A DNA stretch of 64,000 nucleotides, taken from Nocardioides humi. GTDB taxonomy: Bacteria > Actinomycetota > Actinomycetes > Propionibacteriales > Nocardioidaceae. The notes beneath the pieces are model-generated. The model was not told the DNA's origin, ran no database searches, and saw nothing but the letters and a program-made list of their open reading frames with translations. Position 1 is the stretch's first letter, and each line of letters begins with the position of its first letter. The translations under genes were made by a program, and so were the position numbers. The DNA lies in assembly GCF_006494775.1 (NCBI RefSeq), contig NZ_CP041146.1, positions 3,224,001 to 3,288,000 of the forward strand. Direction: 5' to 3'. Of the stretch, positions 25,247 to 34,046 are shown piece by piece.

Positions 25247-26841
25247 GCACCGCCCGCTACGCCTGGTCCATCCCCGGCTTCCCCGTCGAGCGTCCCGGCG
25301 CCGACCCCGCGAACCCCGAGATCTGGTGCTACGCCGACCGCTACAGCTACCTCCCCGGCGAGGAGGTCGCGCTCAGCGTCCACACCACCGCACCGTCGTA
25401 CGACGTCCGCGTGGTGCGCGACGGCGCCGAGCCCGTCGAGGTGTGGTCGGCGGCGGACCTGCCCGGCGTCGCGCACCCGACGCCCGAGGACGCCTACGCG
25501 GTCGGGTGCGGCTGGCCGGTCGCGGTGCGGATCCCGGTCGGCCCGGACTGGCCCAGTGGGTTCTACCTCGTCGTCGTGGGGATCGAGGTCGACGGCCGCA
25601 GGCACGAGCGGGAGGGCTTCTTCGTGGTCCGCGCACCCCGGCCGAGCGCCGACATCGCGCTGGTGCTGACGACCGGCACCCTGGCGGCGTACAACGACTG
25701 GGGCGGCGCCAACCACTACCGCGGCCTCGGCGACGACCCCTACGCCGACATCCCGGCGCCGGTGCTCTCGAGCCGGCGGCCGGTCGCGCGCGGCATGCTC
25801 CGGCTGCCTCCCGGCGCGCCCCGCAACGCGAACCCCGCCACGCCGGGGCCGGGCTACCGGCCGCGCCACCCGACGTACGAGTGGGCGATCACGCACGGCT
25901 ACTCCCGCCACCACAGCGACGCCTTCTGGGCGACCTACGAGCGGCACTTCGTGGTGTGGGCGGAGCGCCACGGCTACCGGCTCGACTTCCTCACCCAGCA
26001 GGACCTGCACGACGACCCTGCGGCCCTCGAGGGCTATCGCTGCGCGGTGTTCGTCGGGCACGACGAGTACTGGACCTGGGAGATGCGCGACGTCGTCGAC
26101 CGCTTCGTCGACGCCGGCGGCGGGGTGGCGCGCTTCGCCGGCAACTACGTGTGGCAGGTGCGGCTCGACGACGAGGGCCGGCAGACCTGCTACAAGGACC
26201 CGCGCCTCGACCCGCTGCTGGCCACCGACCCGACCCGGGTCACCACGACCTGGGACGCGCCGTTCGTCGGGCGTCCCGGCGCGCGGACCATGGGCCTGAC
26301 CGGGCTCGGCGGCGCCTACGCCCGCTACGGCGCGACGACGCCGCGCAGCAGCGGCGGCTACACGGTCTACCGCCCCGAGCACTGGGCGTTGGCCGGGACC
26401 GACCTCTTCTACGGCGACGTGTTCGGCGCGGCTCCGGTCTGTGTGGCGGCGTTCGAGGTCGACGGCGTCGACTACACCTTCCGCCACGGCCTGCCCTACG
26501 CCACCGGGACCGACGGCGCGCCGGAGGACCTGACCATCGTGGCGATGGCGCCCGCCGTCCTCGGCGAGACGGACCGGTGGGACGGCGAGGTCCCCATCGG
26601 CGCACCTCTCGCGGAGATGCGCGACCTGGTCGCGGCCGTGTGGGGCGACGACGTCCCGGAGCGGTTCGCGACCGGGTACGGCGCCGGCATGGTCGCCAGC
26701 TTCCGGCGCGGTGCCGGTGAGGTCTTCAACGCCGGCACCACCGAGTGGGTCAGCGGCCTGGTCCACCACGACCCCTTCACCGAGCAGATCACCCACAACG
26801 TGCTGCGCCGCTTCACCGGGCAGCAGGAGGAGTCCCGATGA
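25243..26841 (+). CDS. N,N-dimethylformamidase large-subunit-like protein
   Basis: 532 residues from a GTG overlapping the permease stop. An N-terminal beta-rich part (about 1-135, YSYLPGEEVALSVHTTA) is followed by the domain characteristic of the dimethylformamidase beta subunit (AYNDWGGANHY, then HPTYEWAITHGY, VGHDEYWTWEMRDVVDRF with His and Glu near residues 273-275, and RFAGNYVWQVR). Characterised dimethylformamidases hydrolyse the amide to dimethylamine and formate with an iron centre, and use a larger subunit plus a small alpha subunit. No alpha subunit is present and this protein is shorter. Amide hydrolysis is the best guess, but the substrate is unknown. Confidence 0.75.
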   Translation: MSTARYAWSIPGFPVERPGADPANPEIWCYADRYSYLPGEEVALSVHTTAPSYDVRVVRDGAEPVEVWSAADLPGVAHPTPEDAYAVGCGWPVAVRIPVGPDWPSGFYLVVVGIEVDGRRHEREGFFVVRAPRPSADIALVLTTGTLAAYNDWGGANHYRGLGDDPYADIPAPVLSSRRPVARGMLRLPPGAPRNANPATPGPGYRPRHPTYEWAITHGYSRHHSDAFWATYERHFVVWAERHGYRLDFLTQQDLHDDPAALEGYRCAVFVGHDEYWTWEMRDVVDRFVDAGGGVARFAGNYVWQVRLDDEGRQTCYKDPRLDPLLATDPTRVTTTWDAPFVGRPGARTMGLTGLGGAYARYGATTPRSSGGYTVYRPEHWALAGTDLFYGDVFGAAPVCVAAFEVDGVDYTFRHGLPYATGTDGAPEDLTIVAMAPAVLGETDRWDGEVPIGAPLAEMRDLVAAVWGDDVPERFATGYGAGMVASFRRGAGEVFNAGTTEWVSGLVHHDPFTEQITHNVLRRFTGQQEESR

Positions 26842-27197
26842 GCGCCACCGTGGCCGACGTCCGCACGATCGAGATCGGCGCCGGCACCGCCGTCGTACCC
26901 GTCTGGGAGCCGGGCACCGCCTCGCCCGGCTGGCAGGAGACCGAGTGGCGGGTCTTCGGCGCCGACGAGTCGCGGCCGTACGGCGGCGCGTGGTCCGGGC
27001 GGCCGGGCTCGCTGCGCCTCGACGACTACCCCTACGACGAGGTGTGCGTGATGCTCACCGGCGTCGTGGCGCTCGTCGACGACACCGGCGCGCGGCGGGA
27101 GTTCCGGGCGGGGGAGGCGTTCTTCGTGCCGAGGGGGTTCTCCGGCACCTGGGAGACGGTCGAGCCGGCCACCAAGGTCTTCATCGCCCTGCCCTGA
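26838..27197 (+). CDS. Small cupin (Cupin_3 / DUF861 type)
   Basis: 119 residues; ATG overlaps the stop of the dimethylformamidase-like gene (ATGA). The single cupin barrel has DDYPYDEVCVMLTGVVALVDD and GEAFFVPRGFSGTWET, which closely match the Cupin_3 group (EutQ- and ureidoglycine-aminohydrolase-related). The usual metal His residues are largely replaced, so it may be a ligand-binding or structural subunit. Being coupled to the amidase-like gene, it may act on or bind the same compound, and it occupies the place where a small partner subunit might be expected. That idea is inference. Confidence 0.75.
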   Translation: MSATVADVRTIEIGAGTAVVPVWEPGTASPGWQETEWRVFGADESRPYGGAWSGRPGSLRLDDYPYDEVCVMLTGVVALVDDTGARREFRAGEAFFVPRGFSGTWETVEPATKVFIALP

Positions 27198-27284
27198 GGG
27201 GGCCGTGGCGCCGGAGGTCGGCCGCCACCGGAGCCGGCGCGGCCCGCGTGCCGGGTGCGACGCTCCCCCGCGATACTCGACCCC

Positions 27285-27914
27285 ATGAACCCGGTCGACA
27301 TCGCCGAGCCGCTGCACTCCCGCTGGAGCCCGAGCGTCTTCGACGCCGGCCACGTGCTCACCGACGAGCAGCTCAGCCGGCTGCTCGAGGCGGCGCAGTG
27401 GGCGCCGAGCGCGGGGAACCGCCAGCCGTGGCGCTACCTCGTCGCCGTCCGCGGCAGCGCCACCCACGACGTCCTGGTGCGGCACCTGTCGCGCGGCAAC
27501 TCCGGCTGGGTGCCGCGCGCCGCCGCGGTCCTCGTCTCCGTCGCCGTCGTGGCGGAGGAGGGCGAGGAGCCGGGCGACCCGACCATCCCGGCGCACGACG
27601 TCGGCCAGGCGTCCGCGCACGTCTCCCTGCAGGCGCGGGCGATGGGCCTGCACGCCCACCAGTTCGCGGGATTCGACCACGACGCGGTCGCCGCCGAGCT
27701 CGGCGTACCTCCGCACGCGAAGGTGGTCGCGGCGATCGCCGTCGGCCGCCGCGGGAACCCGGCCGAGGTCCCCGAACGGGACGCCGAGCGCGACCACCGG
27801 GTACGCCGCCGCCGGCCGCTCGAGGAGACCGCGTTCACCCGCTGGGGCGAGGCGTGGGCCGGGCTGGTGCCGTCGGGCCCGACCGTCGCGCCCGATCCCG
27901 GCGTCGCGGACTGA
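27285..27914 (+). CDS. Nitroreductase-family flavoprotein
   Basis: 209 residues from an ATG at 27285. RWSPSVFDAGHVLTDEQLSRLLEAA and WAPSAGNRQPWRYLV form the FMN-binding start of nitroreductases, and GQASAHVSLQARAMGLHAHQ is the mid-region helix. It is expected to be a dimeric cytoplasmic FMN oxidoreductase; substrates in the family range from nitroaromatics to quinones. The 87 bases before it show no clear operator. It is probably a separate unit from the cupin operon. Confidence 0.85.
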   Translation: MNPVDIAEPLHSRWSPSVFDAGHVLTDEQLSRLLEAAQWAPSAGNRQPWRYLVAVRGSATHDVLVRHLSRGNSGWVPRAAAVLVSVAVVAEEGEEPGDPTIPAHDVGQASAHVSLQARAMGLHAHQFAGFDHDAVAAELGVPPHAKVVAAIAVGRRGNPAEVPERDAERDHRVRRRRPLEETAFTRWGEAWAGLVPSGPTVAPDPGVAD

Positions 27915-28001
27915 CGGCCGCAGCATGACCCCGGAGGTCATGGCCGGGTGACCCGCGGCAGGGCGAGGGTTCGGGTACCGAACCCCACCGAGGAGGACAC
28001 C

Positions 28002-28418
28002 ATGACCACCACCCTCAACCGTCCCGCCGCCCGTCCCGCAGCCCTGGCGGCCCGCCGCCTCTGGTTCGCTGCCGACGCCCTGGTCACCGGCGCCAACGCG
28101 GTCGTCTACCTCGCCGCCGCCGGTCCGCTGGCCGACCTCCTCGGCGGCGACGCCGGCACCTGGCGGGTCGTCGGCGCCCTCCTGCTGGCCTACGCCGCCC
28201 TCGTCGGGCTCTACGCGCGCTCGCCCCGCTCGCGCCGGATCGGCTGGGCGCTCGTCGCCGCCAACCTGGCCTGGGTGGTCGCCTCGCTGGACGTGGCCGT
28301 CACCGGCGCGCTCGACCTCGACCCGCTCGGCCGGGCCTGGGTCGTGGCCCAGGCGCTCGTCGTGGCGGGCTTCGCTGGCCTGCAGACGCGGGTGCTGCGT
28401 GCCACACTGCAGGCATGA
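28002..28418 (+). CDS. Small integral membrane protein, four predicted helices
   Basis: 138 residues with a strong GAGGAGG site before the ATG. Four hydrophobic stretches are seen (LVTGANAVVYLAAAGPL, VVGALLLAYAALVGLYA, IGWALVAANLAWVVASL, VVAQALVVAGFAGL) separated by short Arg-rich or acidic loops. The sequence is a conserved actinobacterial membrane protein type with no known function that I can name. It overlaps the glutathione peroxidase start by four bases, which suggests coupled expression. Confidence 0.7.
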   Translation: MTTTLNRPAARPAALAARRLWFAADALVTGANAVVYLAAAGPLADLLGGDAGTWRVVGALLLAYAALVGLYARSPRSRRIGWALVAANLAWVVASLDVAVTGALDLDPLGRAWVVAQALVVAGFAGLQTRVLRATLQA

Positions 28419-28894
28419 CCTCCCTCCATGACTTCAAGGCCACCGCGATCGACGGCCAGGAGATCGACCTGTCGTCGTACGACGGCTCGGTCGTGCTCGT
28501 CGTCAACACGGCCTCGAAGTGCGGCTTCACGCCGCAGTACCAGGGCCTGCAGGAGCTCTACGACTCCTACGGCGACCGCGGCTTCACCGTGCTCGGCTTC
28601 CCGTGCGACCAGTTCGCCCACCAGGAGCCCGGCTCGGAGGAGGAGATCGCCGCCTTCTGCGAGCGCAACTACGGCGTCTCCTTCCCGATGTTCGCCAAGG
28701 TCGACGTCAACGGGAAGGACGCGCACCCGCTCTACCAGTGGCTGAAGAAGGAGCAGGGCGGCCTGATCGGCGGCGCCATCAAGTGGAACTTCACCAAGTT
28801 CCTGGTCGGCCGCGACGGCCGGGTCCTCGACCGCTACGCCCCCACCACCGAGCCCGCCAAGATCTCCGGCGACATCGAGTCCGCCCTCGCCTGA
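28415..28894 (+). CDS. Glutathione peroxidase-family (thiol) peroxidase
   Basis: 159 residues starting in an ATGA overlap. The family signatures are clear: NTASKCGFTPQYQGLQ with Cys in place of selenocysteine, GFPCDQFAHQEPG and KWNFTKFLV with the Trp and Asn of the active site. Actinobacteria generally use mycothiol/thioredoxin rather than glutathione, so it is probably a thioredoxin-dependent peroxidase that removes organic hydroperoxides. This would suit the nearby oxygenases, but no shared regulation is visible. Confidence 0.9.
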   Translation: MTSLHDFKATAIDGQEIDLSSYDGSVVLVVNTASKCGFTPQYQGLQELYDSYGDRGFTVLGFPCDQFAHQEPGSEEEIAAFCERNYGVSFPMFAKVDVNGKDAHPLYQWLKKEQGGLIGGAIKWNFTKFLVGRDGRVLDRYAPTTEPAKISGDIESALA

Positions 28895-28900
28895 CTCCGC

Positions 28901-29010
28901 GACCCGGCTCATCCTGACCTGGAAATTGCACCGACCCGGCGCATCCTTACCTTGCGCAAGGTAAGGATGCGCCGGGTCGGCGTTCTTACGGGGTCAGGAT
29001 GAGCCGGGTC
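28901..29010. repeat. Nested inverted repeat around a perfect 50-base palindrome (convergent terminator region)
   Basis: Bases 28931-28980 read identically on both strands, with 25-base arms and no loop. Outside it lie two further 19-base arms (28901-28919 and 28992-29010) that are also exact inverse copies and differ from the inner arms by only two bases (GACCCGGCKCATCCTKACC). Four copies of one unit are thus arranged head-to-head. It sits between the convergent glutathione peroxidase and MMPL genes and can act as a two-way terminator, though no T-run follows. It may also be a dispersed repeat element. Confidence 0.85.
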
Positions 29011-29012
29011 GG

Positions 29013-31322
29013 TCAGACGCCGGCGAGCTCCTTGTCCAGGTCGTCGTCGCGGTCGTCGCCGGAGGCGCCGACGTGGACCGGGGCGGAGTCGCGCTCGAGG
29101 GACTCGCCCTCGACGTCGACGTTCGGAAGGATCCGGTCCAGCCACTTCGGCAGCCACCAGGCCTTCTCGCCGAGCAGGTAGAGCACCGACGGGATGAGGA
29201 CCATCCGGACCACGAAGGCGTCGAAGATGATCGACGCGGCCAGCGCGAAGCCCATCGACTTCACGATGGCGTCGTCCTCGAGGATGAAGCCGGCGAACAC
29301 CGCGATCATGATCGTGGCGGCCGCGGTGACCACCCGGGCGCTGTTGCGGAAGCCGTCGATGACCGCCTCGTGGGTGGGCAGCCCGTGGACGTGCGCCTCC
29401 CGCATCCGGGTCACCAGGAAGACCTGGTAGTCCATCGCGAGGCCGAACACCACGCCGATCAGGAAGATCGGCATGAAGCTCACGATCGGCTGGCCCTCGA
29501 ACAGGCCGAGCGCGCCCTCCTGGAAGATCGCGACCGTCGCGCCCAGCGTCGCCAGCACCGAGAGCAGGAAGCCCAGGGTGGCGGTCAGCGGGACCAGGAT
29601 CGAGCGGAACACCAGGACGAGGAGCACGAACGCCAGGCCGATGACGACGGCGAGGTACACCGGGAGCGCGCCGTTGAGCCGGTCCGAGACGTCGGTGGTG
29701 ATCGCGGTGAGGCCGGTGACGCCGACGACGGTGTCGGTCTGGCTCTCGATCGCGCCCTGGCCGTCGCGCAGCGCCTGCAGCAGGTCGAGCGTCTCCGGCT
29801 CGTCCGGGCCGGACGACGGGACGATCTGGATCATCGCGCCGGTACCGGTCCCGGTGGGGGTGCCGTCCTCGCCCACCGGTGCGTTGGTGGCGACCAGGTC
29901 GGCGCTCGCGACGTCGTCCTGTCCGGCGGCCCAGTCGACGACCTTGTCGAACGCCGCCTGCCGCTCCTCGTCCGAGGTGATGGCGCGGCCGTCGACGACG
30001 ACCAGCAGCGGGCCCTCGCGGCCGGGCCCGAAAGCCTCGGTCATCAGGTCCGACGCCTGGCGCTGCGTGGTGCTGCTCGCGGCGGTGCTGTCGGTCGGGA
30101 ACGCCAGGTACATCTGCGTGATCGGCGCAGCCAGCGCACCGAGCAGGACCACGACGCCGAGCACCCAGGCGACCGGCGCCTTGGCGAGGACCCGCGCCCA
30201 GCGCACGCCGTTGTTGAGGATCCGGCCGTGCTCGTCGCGCTTCGGGTCGTACTTCCGCACCCGTCCGCGGAACGCCCACGACTTGGTCATGCCGAGCAGC
30301 GCGGGCAGCAGGGTCAGCGCGACCATCACCGCGATGAAGACCGTGGCGGCGGCCGCGAGGCCCATCGCCGTCAGGAACGGGATCCGTACGACGGCCAGCG
30401 CGGAGAGCGCGATGAGGACCGTGAGGCCGGCGAAGACGACGGCGGAGCCCGCCGTACCCACGGCGATGCCGGCCGCGTGGGCGCGGTCGTCGGTGTGGTG
30501 CAGCTCGGTGCGGTAGCGGGCGAGGATGAAGAGCGTGTAGTCGATGCCGACCGCGAGGCCGATCATCGTGGCCAGCATCGGGGTGCTGGAGCCGATGTCC
30601 ATGAAGGCGGTCATCGCGGTGATGCCGGTCATGCCGAGCCCGACGCCGAAGACGGCGTTCAGCAGCGGCATGCCCGCGGCCATCAGCGAGCCGAAGGTGA
30701 GCACCAGGACGACCAGCGCGATGCCGAGGCCGATCAGCTCCGCCGAGCCGCCCGGCGGCTCCATCACGGCCATGCCGGGGCCGTTGGCCTCGGCGACCAG
30801 GCCGGTCTCGTCGGTGGTGTCGGCCAGCAGCTCCTTGAGCTCGTCGACCGACGACGTCTCCAGGTCGGCGGGGGAGTCGACGTCCCACTCGAACGACATC
30901 GTGCCGATCCGGCCGTCGTCGGACAGGGTCGAGAACGCGGCCGGCACGCCCTCGGGCGCCTCGGCGGGCGCGACCAGGCCGGGGTTCTCCTCGCCCGTCT
31001 GCGGCAGTCCGGGCACGCCATCGATCAGCTGCTGGATCGCGGTCTGGTAGCGCGGCTCGGAGAGGGTGTGCCCCTCGGGCGCCGCGACGACGATATTGAC
31101 CGACGCGTCGTCGAAGGCGTCGCCCGCCTGCGGGAACAGCTCCTGCTGGATGTCGGCGGCCTTCTCCGACGGGATGCCGGGGATGGTGAACTGGTCGGAC
31201 ATCGGCTTGGAGAAGGCGGCGGCGATGCTGCCGACGAGGACGGCGAGCAGCAGCCATCCGGCGATGAAGAACGGCCACCGCCGGTAGGCGGTCGAGCCGA
31301 TGCGGTAGAGCAGGCGGGCCAT
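29013..31322 (-). CDS. MMPL-family RND-type membrane transporter (second copy)
   Basis: 769 residues; ATG at 31322 chosen because AGGAG precedes it; a start 39 bases earlier lacks one. The N-terminal helix (WPFFIAGWLLLAVLVG) is followed by a long extracytoplasmic loop, a five-helix block with GLAVGIDYTLFILARYRTE, a second loop and a final block with GVVFGLAMDYQVFLVTRMRE. The GxxxDY motif of proton-driven MMPL exporters is thus present twice. The C-terminus is a short acidic tail (DDRDDDLDKELAGV). Only 60 bases separate it from the TetR gene upstream on the same strand, which probably represses both. Confidence 0.9.
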   Translation of the reverse strand: MARLLYRIGSTAYRRWPFFIAGWLLLAVLVGSIAAAFSKPMSDQFTIPGIPSEKAADIQQELFPQAGDAFDDASVNIVVAAPEGHTLSEPRYQTAIQQLIDGVPGLPQTGEENPGLVAPAEAPEGVPAAFSTLSDDGRIGTMSFEWDVDSPADLETSSVDELKELLADTTDETGLVAEANGPGMAVMEPPGGSAELIGLGIALVVLVLTFGSLMAAGMPLLNAVFGVGLGMTGITAMTAFMDIGSSTPMLATMIGLAVGIDYTLFILARYRTELHHTDDRAHAAGIAVGTAGSAVVFAGLTVLIALSALAVVRIPFLTAMGLAAAATVFIAVMVALTLLPALLGMTKSWAFRGRVRKYDPKRDEHGRILNNGVRWARVLAKAPVAWVLGVVVLLGALAAPITQMYLAFPTDSTAASSTTQRQASDLMTEAFGPGREGPLLVVVDGRAITSDEERQAAFDKVVDWAAGQDDVASADLVATNAPVGEDGTPTGTGTGAMIQIVPSSGPDEPETLDLLQALRDGQGAIESQTDTVVGVTGLTAITTDVSDRLNGALPVYLAVVIGLAFVLLVLVFRSILVPLTATLGFLLSVLATLGATVAIFQEGALGLFEGQPIVSFMPIFLIGVVFGLAMDYQVFLVTRMREAHVHGLPTHEAVIDGFRNSARVVTAAATIMIAVFAGFILEDDAIVKSMGFALAASIIFDAFVVRMVLIPSVLYLLGEKAWWLPKWLDRILPNVDVEGESLERDSAPVHVGASGDDRDDDLDKELAGV

Positions 31323-31382
31323 GGTGAGGTCTCCTGGTGGATGGGCGCGCGGGGTCTCCACGCGGTCGGGGTGGGGAAGGGG

Positions 31383-31958
31383 TCAGGCGAGGCAGGCGCG
31401 GATGTCGACGACCGTCGCGTCGAAGTGGTCGGTGAAGGTGGTGCTGGCGTCCTCGCCCAGGCGCGCGAGGGCGTGGTCGAAGCAGGTCATCAGGAGCCGG
31501 AGCAGGAGCCGGACCTTCTCGTCGGGGAAGTCGTCGCCCTCGCGCCGACGGATGCAGTCGCCCAGCAGGGCGGCGGCCATCTCGAACCGCTCGTGGACCA
31601 GGCGCAGCAGGTGGGGGTCGTTCATGATCGCGTCGCGCACGGCCGCGATGTGCCGCTCGGAGTCGGCCTTCTCGCGGGTCGCCTCGTGGGCGAGGACGAG
31701 CAGGTCGTCGAACAGCCGGCCGGTAGGCCCGCCGGACACGAAGGCCGCCATGGCCTCCTCGTCGACGTCCGGCTCAGGACCGAGGATCACCTCGGCCTTG
31801 CCGTCGAAGTAGTTGAACACCGTTCGCCGGGACACGTCGGCCGCGGCGGCCAGGTCGTCGATGGTCCAGCCGTCGAAGCCGCGGTCGATGGTGAGCCGCA
31901 CTGCGCACTCCTGGAGGCGCAGCGCGGTCTGGTGCCGCTTGGCCTCCCGACGATTCAT
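31383..31958 (-). CDS. TetR-family regulator of the second MMPL exporter
   Basis: 191 residues from the ATG at 31958; an alternative GTG at 31973 would add five residues and neither has a convincing Shine-Dalgarno. The N-terminal helix-turn-helix is TIDDLAAAADVSRRTVFNYFDGK, typical of TetR repressors in front of exporters. The ligand domain is unassigned. Repeats of TGCAWCTTTGYR just upstream are the probable operator, giving autoregulation and control of the MMPL gene on the same transcript. Confidence 0.87.
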   Translation of the reverse strand: MNRREAKRHQTALRLQECAVRLTIDRGFDGWTIDDLAAAADVSRRTVFNYFDGKAEVILGPEPDVDEEAMAAFVSGGPTGRLFDDLLVLAHEATREKADSERHIAAVRDAIMNDPHLLRLVHERFEMAAALLGDCIRRREGDDFPDEKVRLLLRLLMTCFDHALARLGEDASTTFTDHFDATVVDIRACLA

Positions 31959-31976
31959 GCACAGTTGACTCACGGG

Positions 31977-32016
31977 TGCATCTTTGCATCATCTTAGGAT
32001 CGAGTGCAACTTTGTG
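31977..32016. promoter_or_regulatory. Two TGCAWCTTTGYR direct repeats upstream of the TetR/MMPL operon
   Basis: TGCATCTTTGCA at 31977-31988 and TGCAACTTTGTG at 32005-32016 lie in an AT-rich patch in front of the TetR gene. The first is a near-palindrome (TGCA-N4-TGCA). They are the probable TetR operator pair and include the promoter. Inferred. Confidence 0.5.
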
Positions 32017-32023
32017 ACGGTCG

Positions 32024-32700
<677 letters not shown>

Positions 32701-32710
<10 letters not shown>

Positions 32711-32748
32711 GTAAGGGACGGTAGCACCCGGACTTACACCTGTAAAGT
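32701..32748. promoter_or_regulatory. Two CTTACNNNTGTAARG operators between the NAD(P)-binding and TetR genes
   Basis: CCTTAC-GCAT-GTAAGG (32701-32716) overlaps the start codon of the NAD(P)-binding gene; ACTTAC-ACCT-GTAAAGT (32732-32748) ends seven bases before the TetR start. Both share CTTAC-N4-GTAAG-like halves in a 44-base gap. Two matched sites in a divergent TetR region are good operator candidates. Confidence 0.7.
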
Positions 32749-32754
32749 GCCGCC

Positions 32755-33405
32755 ATGCCCAAGCCCCGGACGCCGCTGACCCCCGAGCGCATCGTCCTCG
32801 CCGCGGTGGAGGTCGCCGACCGCAGCGGCCTGCCCGCGGTGAGCATGCGCAATGTCGGCAAGGCGCTCGGCGTCGAGGCGATGTCGCTCTACCACCACGT
32901 CGCCGGCAAGGAGGCGCTGCTCGACGCCCTCGTCGACTGGATCTTCGCCGGCATCGACCTGCCCGAGCCGGACGAGCCCTGGCGGCAGGCGATGCGCCGG
33001 CGGGCCGCCTCCGCGCGCGACCGGCTGGCGGCGCACCCGTGGGCGGTGGGCCTGATCGAGTCCCGTCGTACCCCGCTGCCGGCGCTGCTGCGCCACCACG
33101 ACGCCGTGCTCGGGAGCCTGCGCGGGGGCGGCTTCTCCGTCGCCGACGCCGCGCACGCCTTCTCGGTGATCGACGCCTACGTCTACGGCTTCGTGGTCAC
33201 CGAGGTGAACCTGCCGTTCGACTCCGAGGCCGAGGTCGAGGACGTCACTGCCGGGCTGATGGCCGACATGGCCGAGGGCGCGTACCCCCACCTCACCGAG
33301 CTGGTCGTCGAGCACGCCCTGCAGCCGGGCTACGACTACGCCGAGGAGTTCGGCTTCGGCCTGGACCTCGTCCTGGACGGCCTGGCCCGGCTGGTCGAGA
33401 GGTGA
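32755..33405 (+). CDS. TetR-family transcriptional regulator (TetR_C type)
   Basis: 216 residues, ATG with no strong ribosome site, close behind the second operator. The helix-turn-helix [31 protein letters not shown] is the form seen in regulators with the TetR_C (tetracycline-repressor-like) ligand domain, and the C-terminal part ([24 protein letters not shown]) fits. It should repress the divergent NAD(P)-binding gene. The ligand is unknown. Confidence 0.87.
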   Translation: MPKPRTPLTPERIVLAAVEVADRSGLPAVSMRNVGKALGVEAMSLYHHVAGKEALLDALVDWIFAGIDLPEPDEPWRQAMRRRAASARDRLAAHPWAVGLIESRRTPLPALLRHHDAVLGSLRGGGFSVADAAHAFSVIDAYVYGFVVTEVNLPFDSEAEVEDVTAGLMADMAEGAYPHLTELVVEHALQPGYDYAEEFGFGLDLVLDGLARLVER

Positions 33406-33493
33406 GCGTCGAGGGCGGATCGCGGCGATCCCGGTTTGGCGCAGGATCGGCCGGATACGATCCAAGCCCGCCCCTGCTTCCCCGGAGAGCCCC

Positions 33494-33991
33494 GTGACCG
33501 TCTTCCTCGTCCTCGGCATCGCCGGGCTCGTCCTGCTCGCGGTGTCCCTGGTCGCCGGTGACCTCCTCGACGGAGCCTTCGACGCCCTCGAGGCCGACTG
33601 GATCTCCTCCGCGGTGATCGGCGGCTTCGTCTCCGCCTTCGGCTTCGGCGGAGCCGCCAGCGACGGCGCCGGGCTCCCGCTCCCGGTCTCGCTCGCCATC
33701 GGCGCGGGCTGTGGCGTGGTGGTCGGCTGGTTCGCCTGGTGGCTGACCCGCCTGCTCAAGGACAGCCCGAGCGACGGCACGGTCGCGATCGCCGACAGCG
33801 TCGGCCTGGTCGCGAAGGTCGTCACCGACATCCCCGGGGAGGGGTACGGCGTGGTGCGGGTCGTCGTCGGCGGCCATCCGCTGCGCCTCAACGCCAGCGC
33901 CCACCAGCCCATCCCGGCCGGCACCGAGGTCAACGTGACCGGGGTGCTCTCCCCGACCGCTGTCCGCGTCACCGAGATCTGGCAACCCTGA
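33494..33991 (+). CDS. NfeD-like membrane protein partnered with flotillin
   Basis: 165 residues from a GTG after the sequence CCCCGGAGAGCC. Two or three hydrophobic helices fill residues 1-80 (LVLGIAGLVLLAVSLVAG, VSLAIGAGCGVVVGWFAWWL). The rest forms a small OB-like beta domain (GTVAIADSVGLVAKVV ... VRVVVGGHPLRLNA ... VTGVLSPTAVRVTEIW), the typical NfeD C-terminal domain. It is 55 bases upstream of the flotillin gene; NfeD and flotillin form membrane-domain scaffolds in many bacteria. Confidence 0.8.
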   Translation: MTVFLVLGIAGLVLLAVSLVAGDLLDGAFDALEADWISSAVIGGFVSAFGFGGAASDGAGLPLPVSLAIGAGCGVVVGWFAWWLTRLLKDSPSDGTVAIADSVGLVAKVVTDIPGEGYGVVRVVVGGHPLRLNASAHQPIPAGTEVNVTGVLSPTAVRVTEIWQP

Positions 33992-34046
33992 TCCGGCCAC
34001 TCCGAACGTCCGCCCCCACCTGTCGAAGAGAACGGAAGTCATCGCT

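Noticed and set aside
28931..28980. 50-base palindrome considered as a phage or plasmid attachment or origin site
   Set aside because: No integrase, replication gene or iterons nearby; the position between convergent gene ends favours a terminator or repeat.
29073..31997. Long plus-strand frame opposite the second MMPL gene
   Set aside because: No recognisable domain; composition is that of an antisense shadow.
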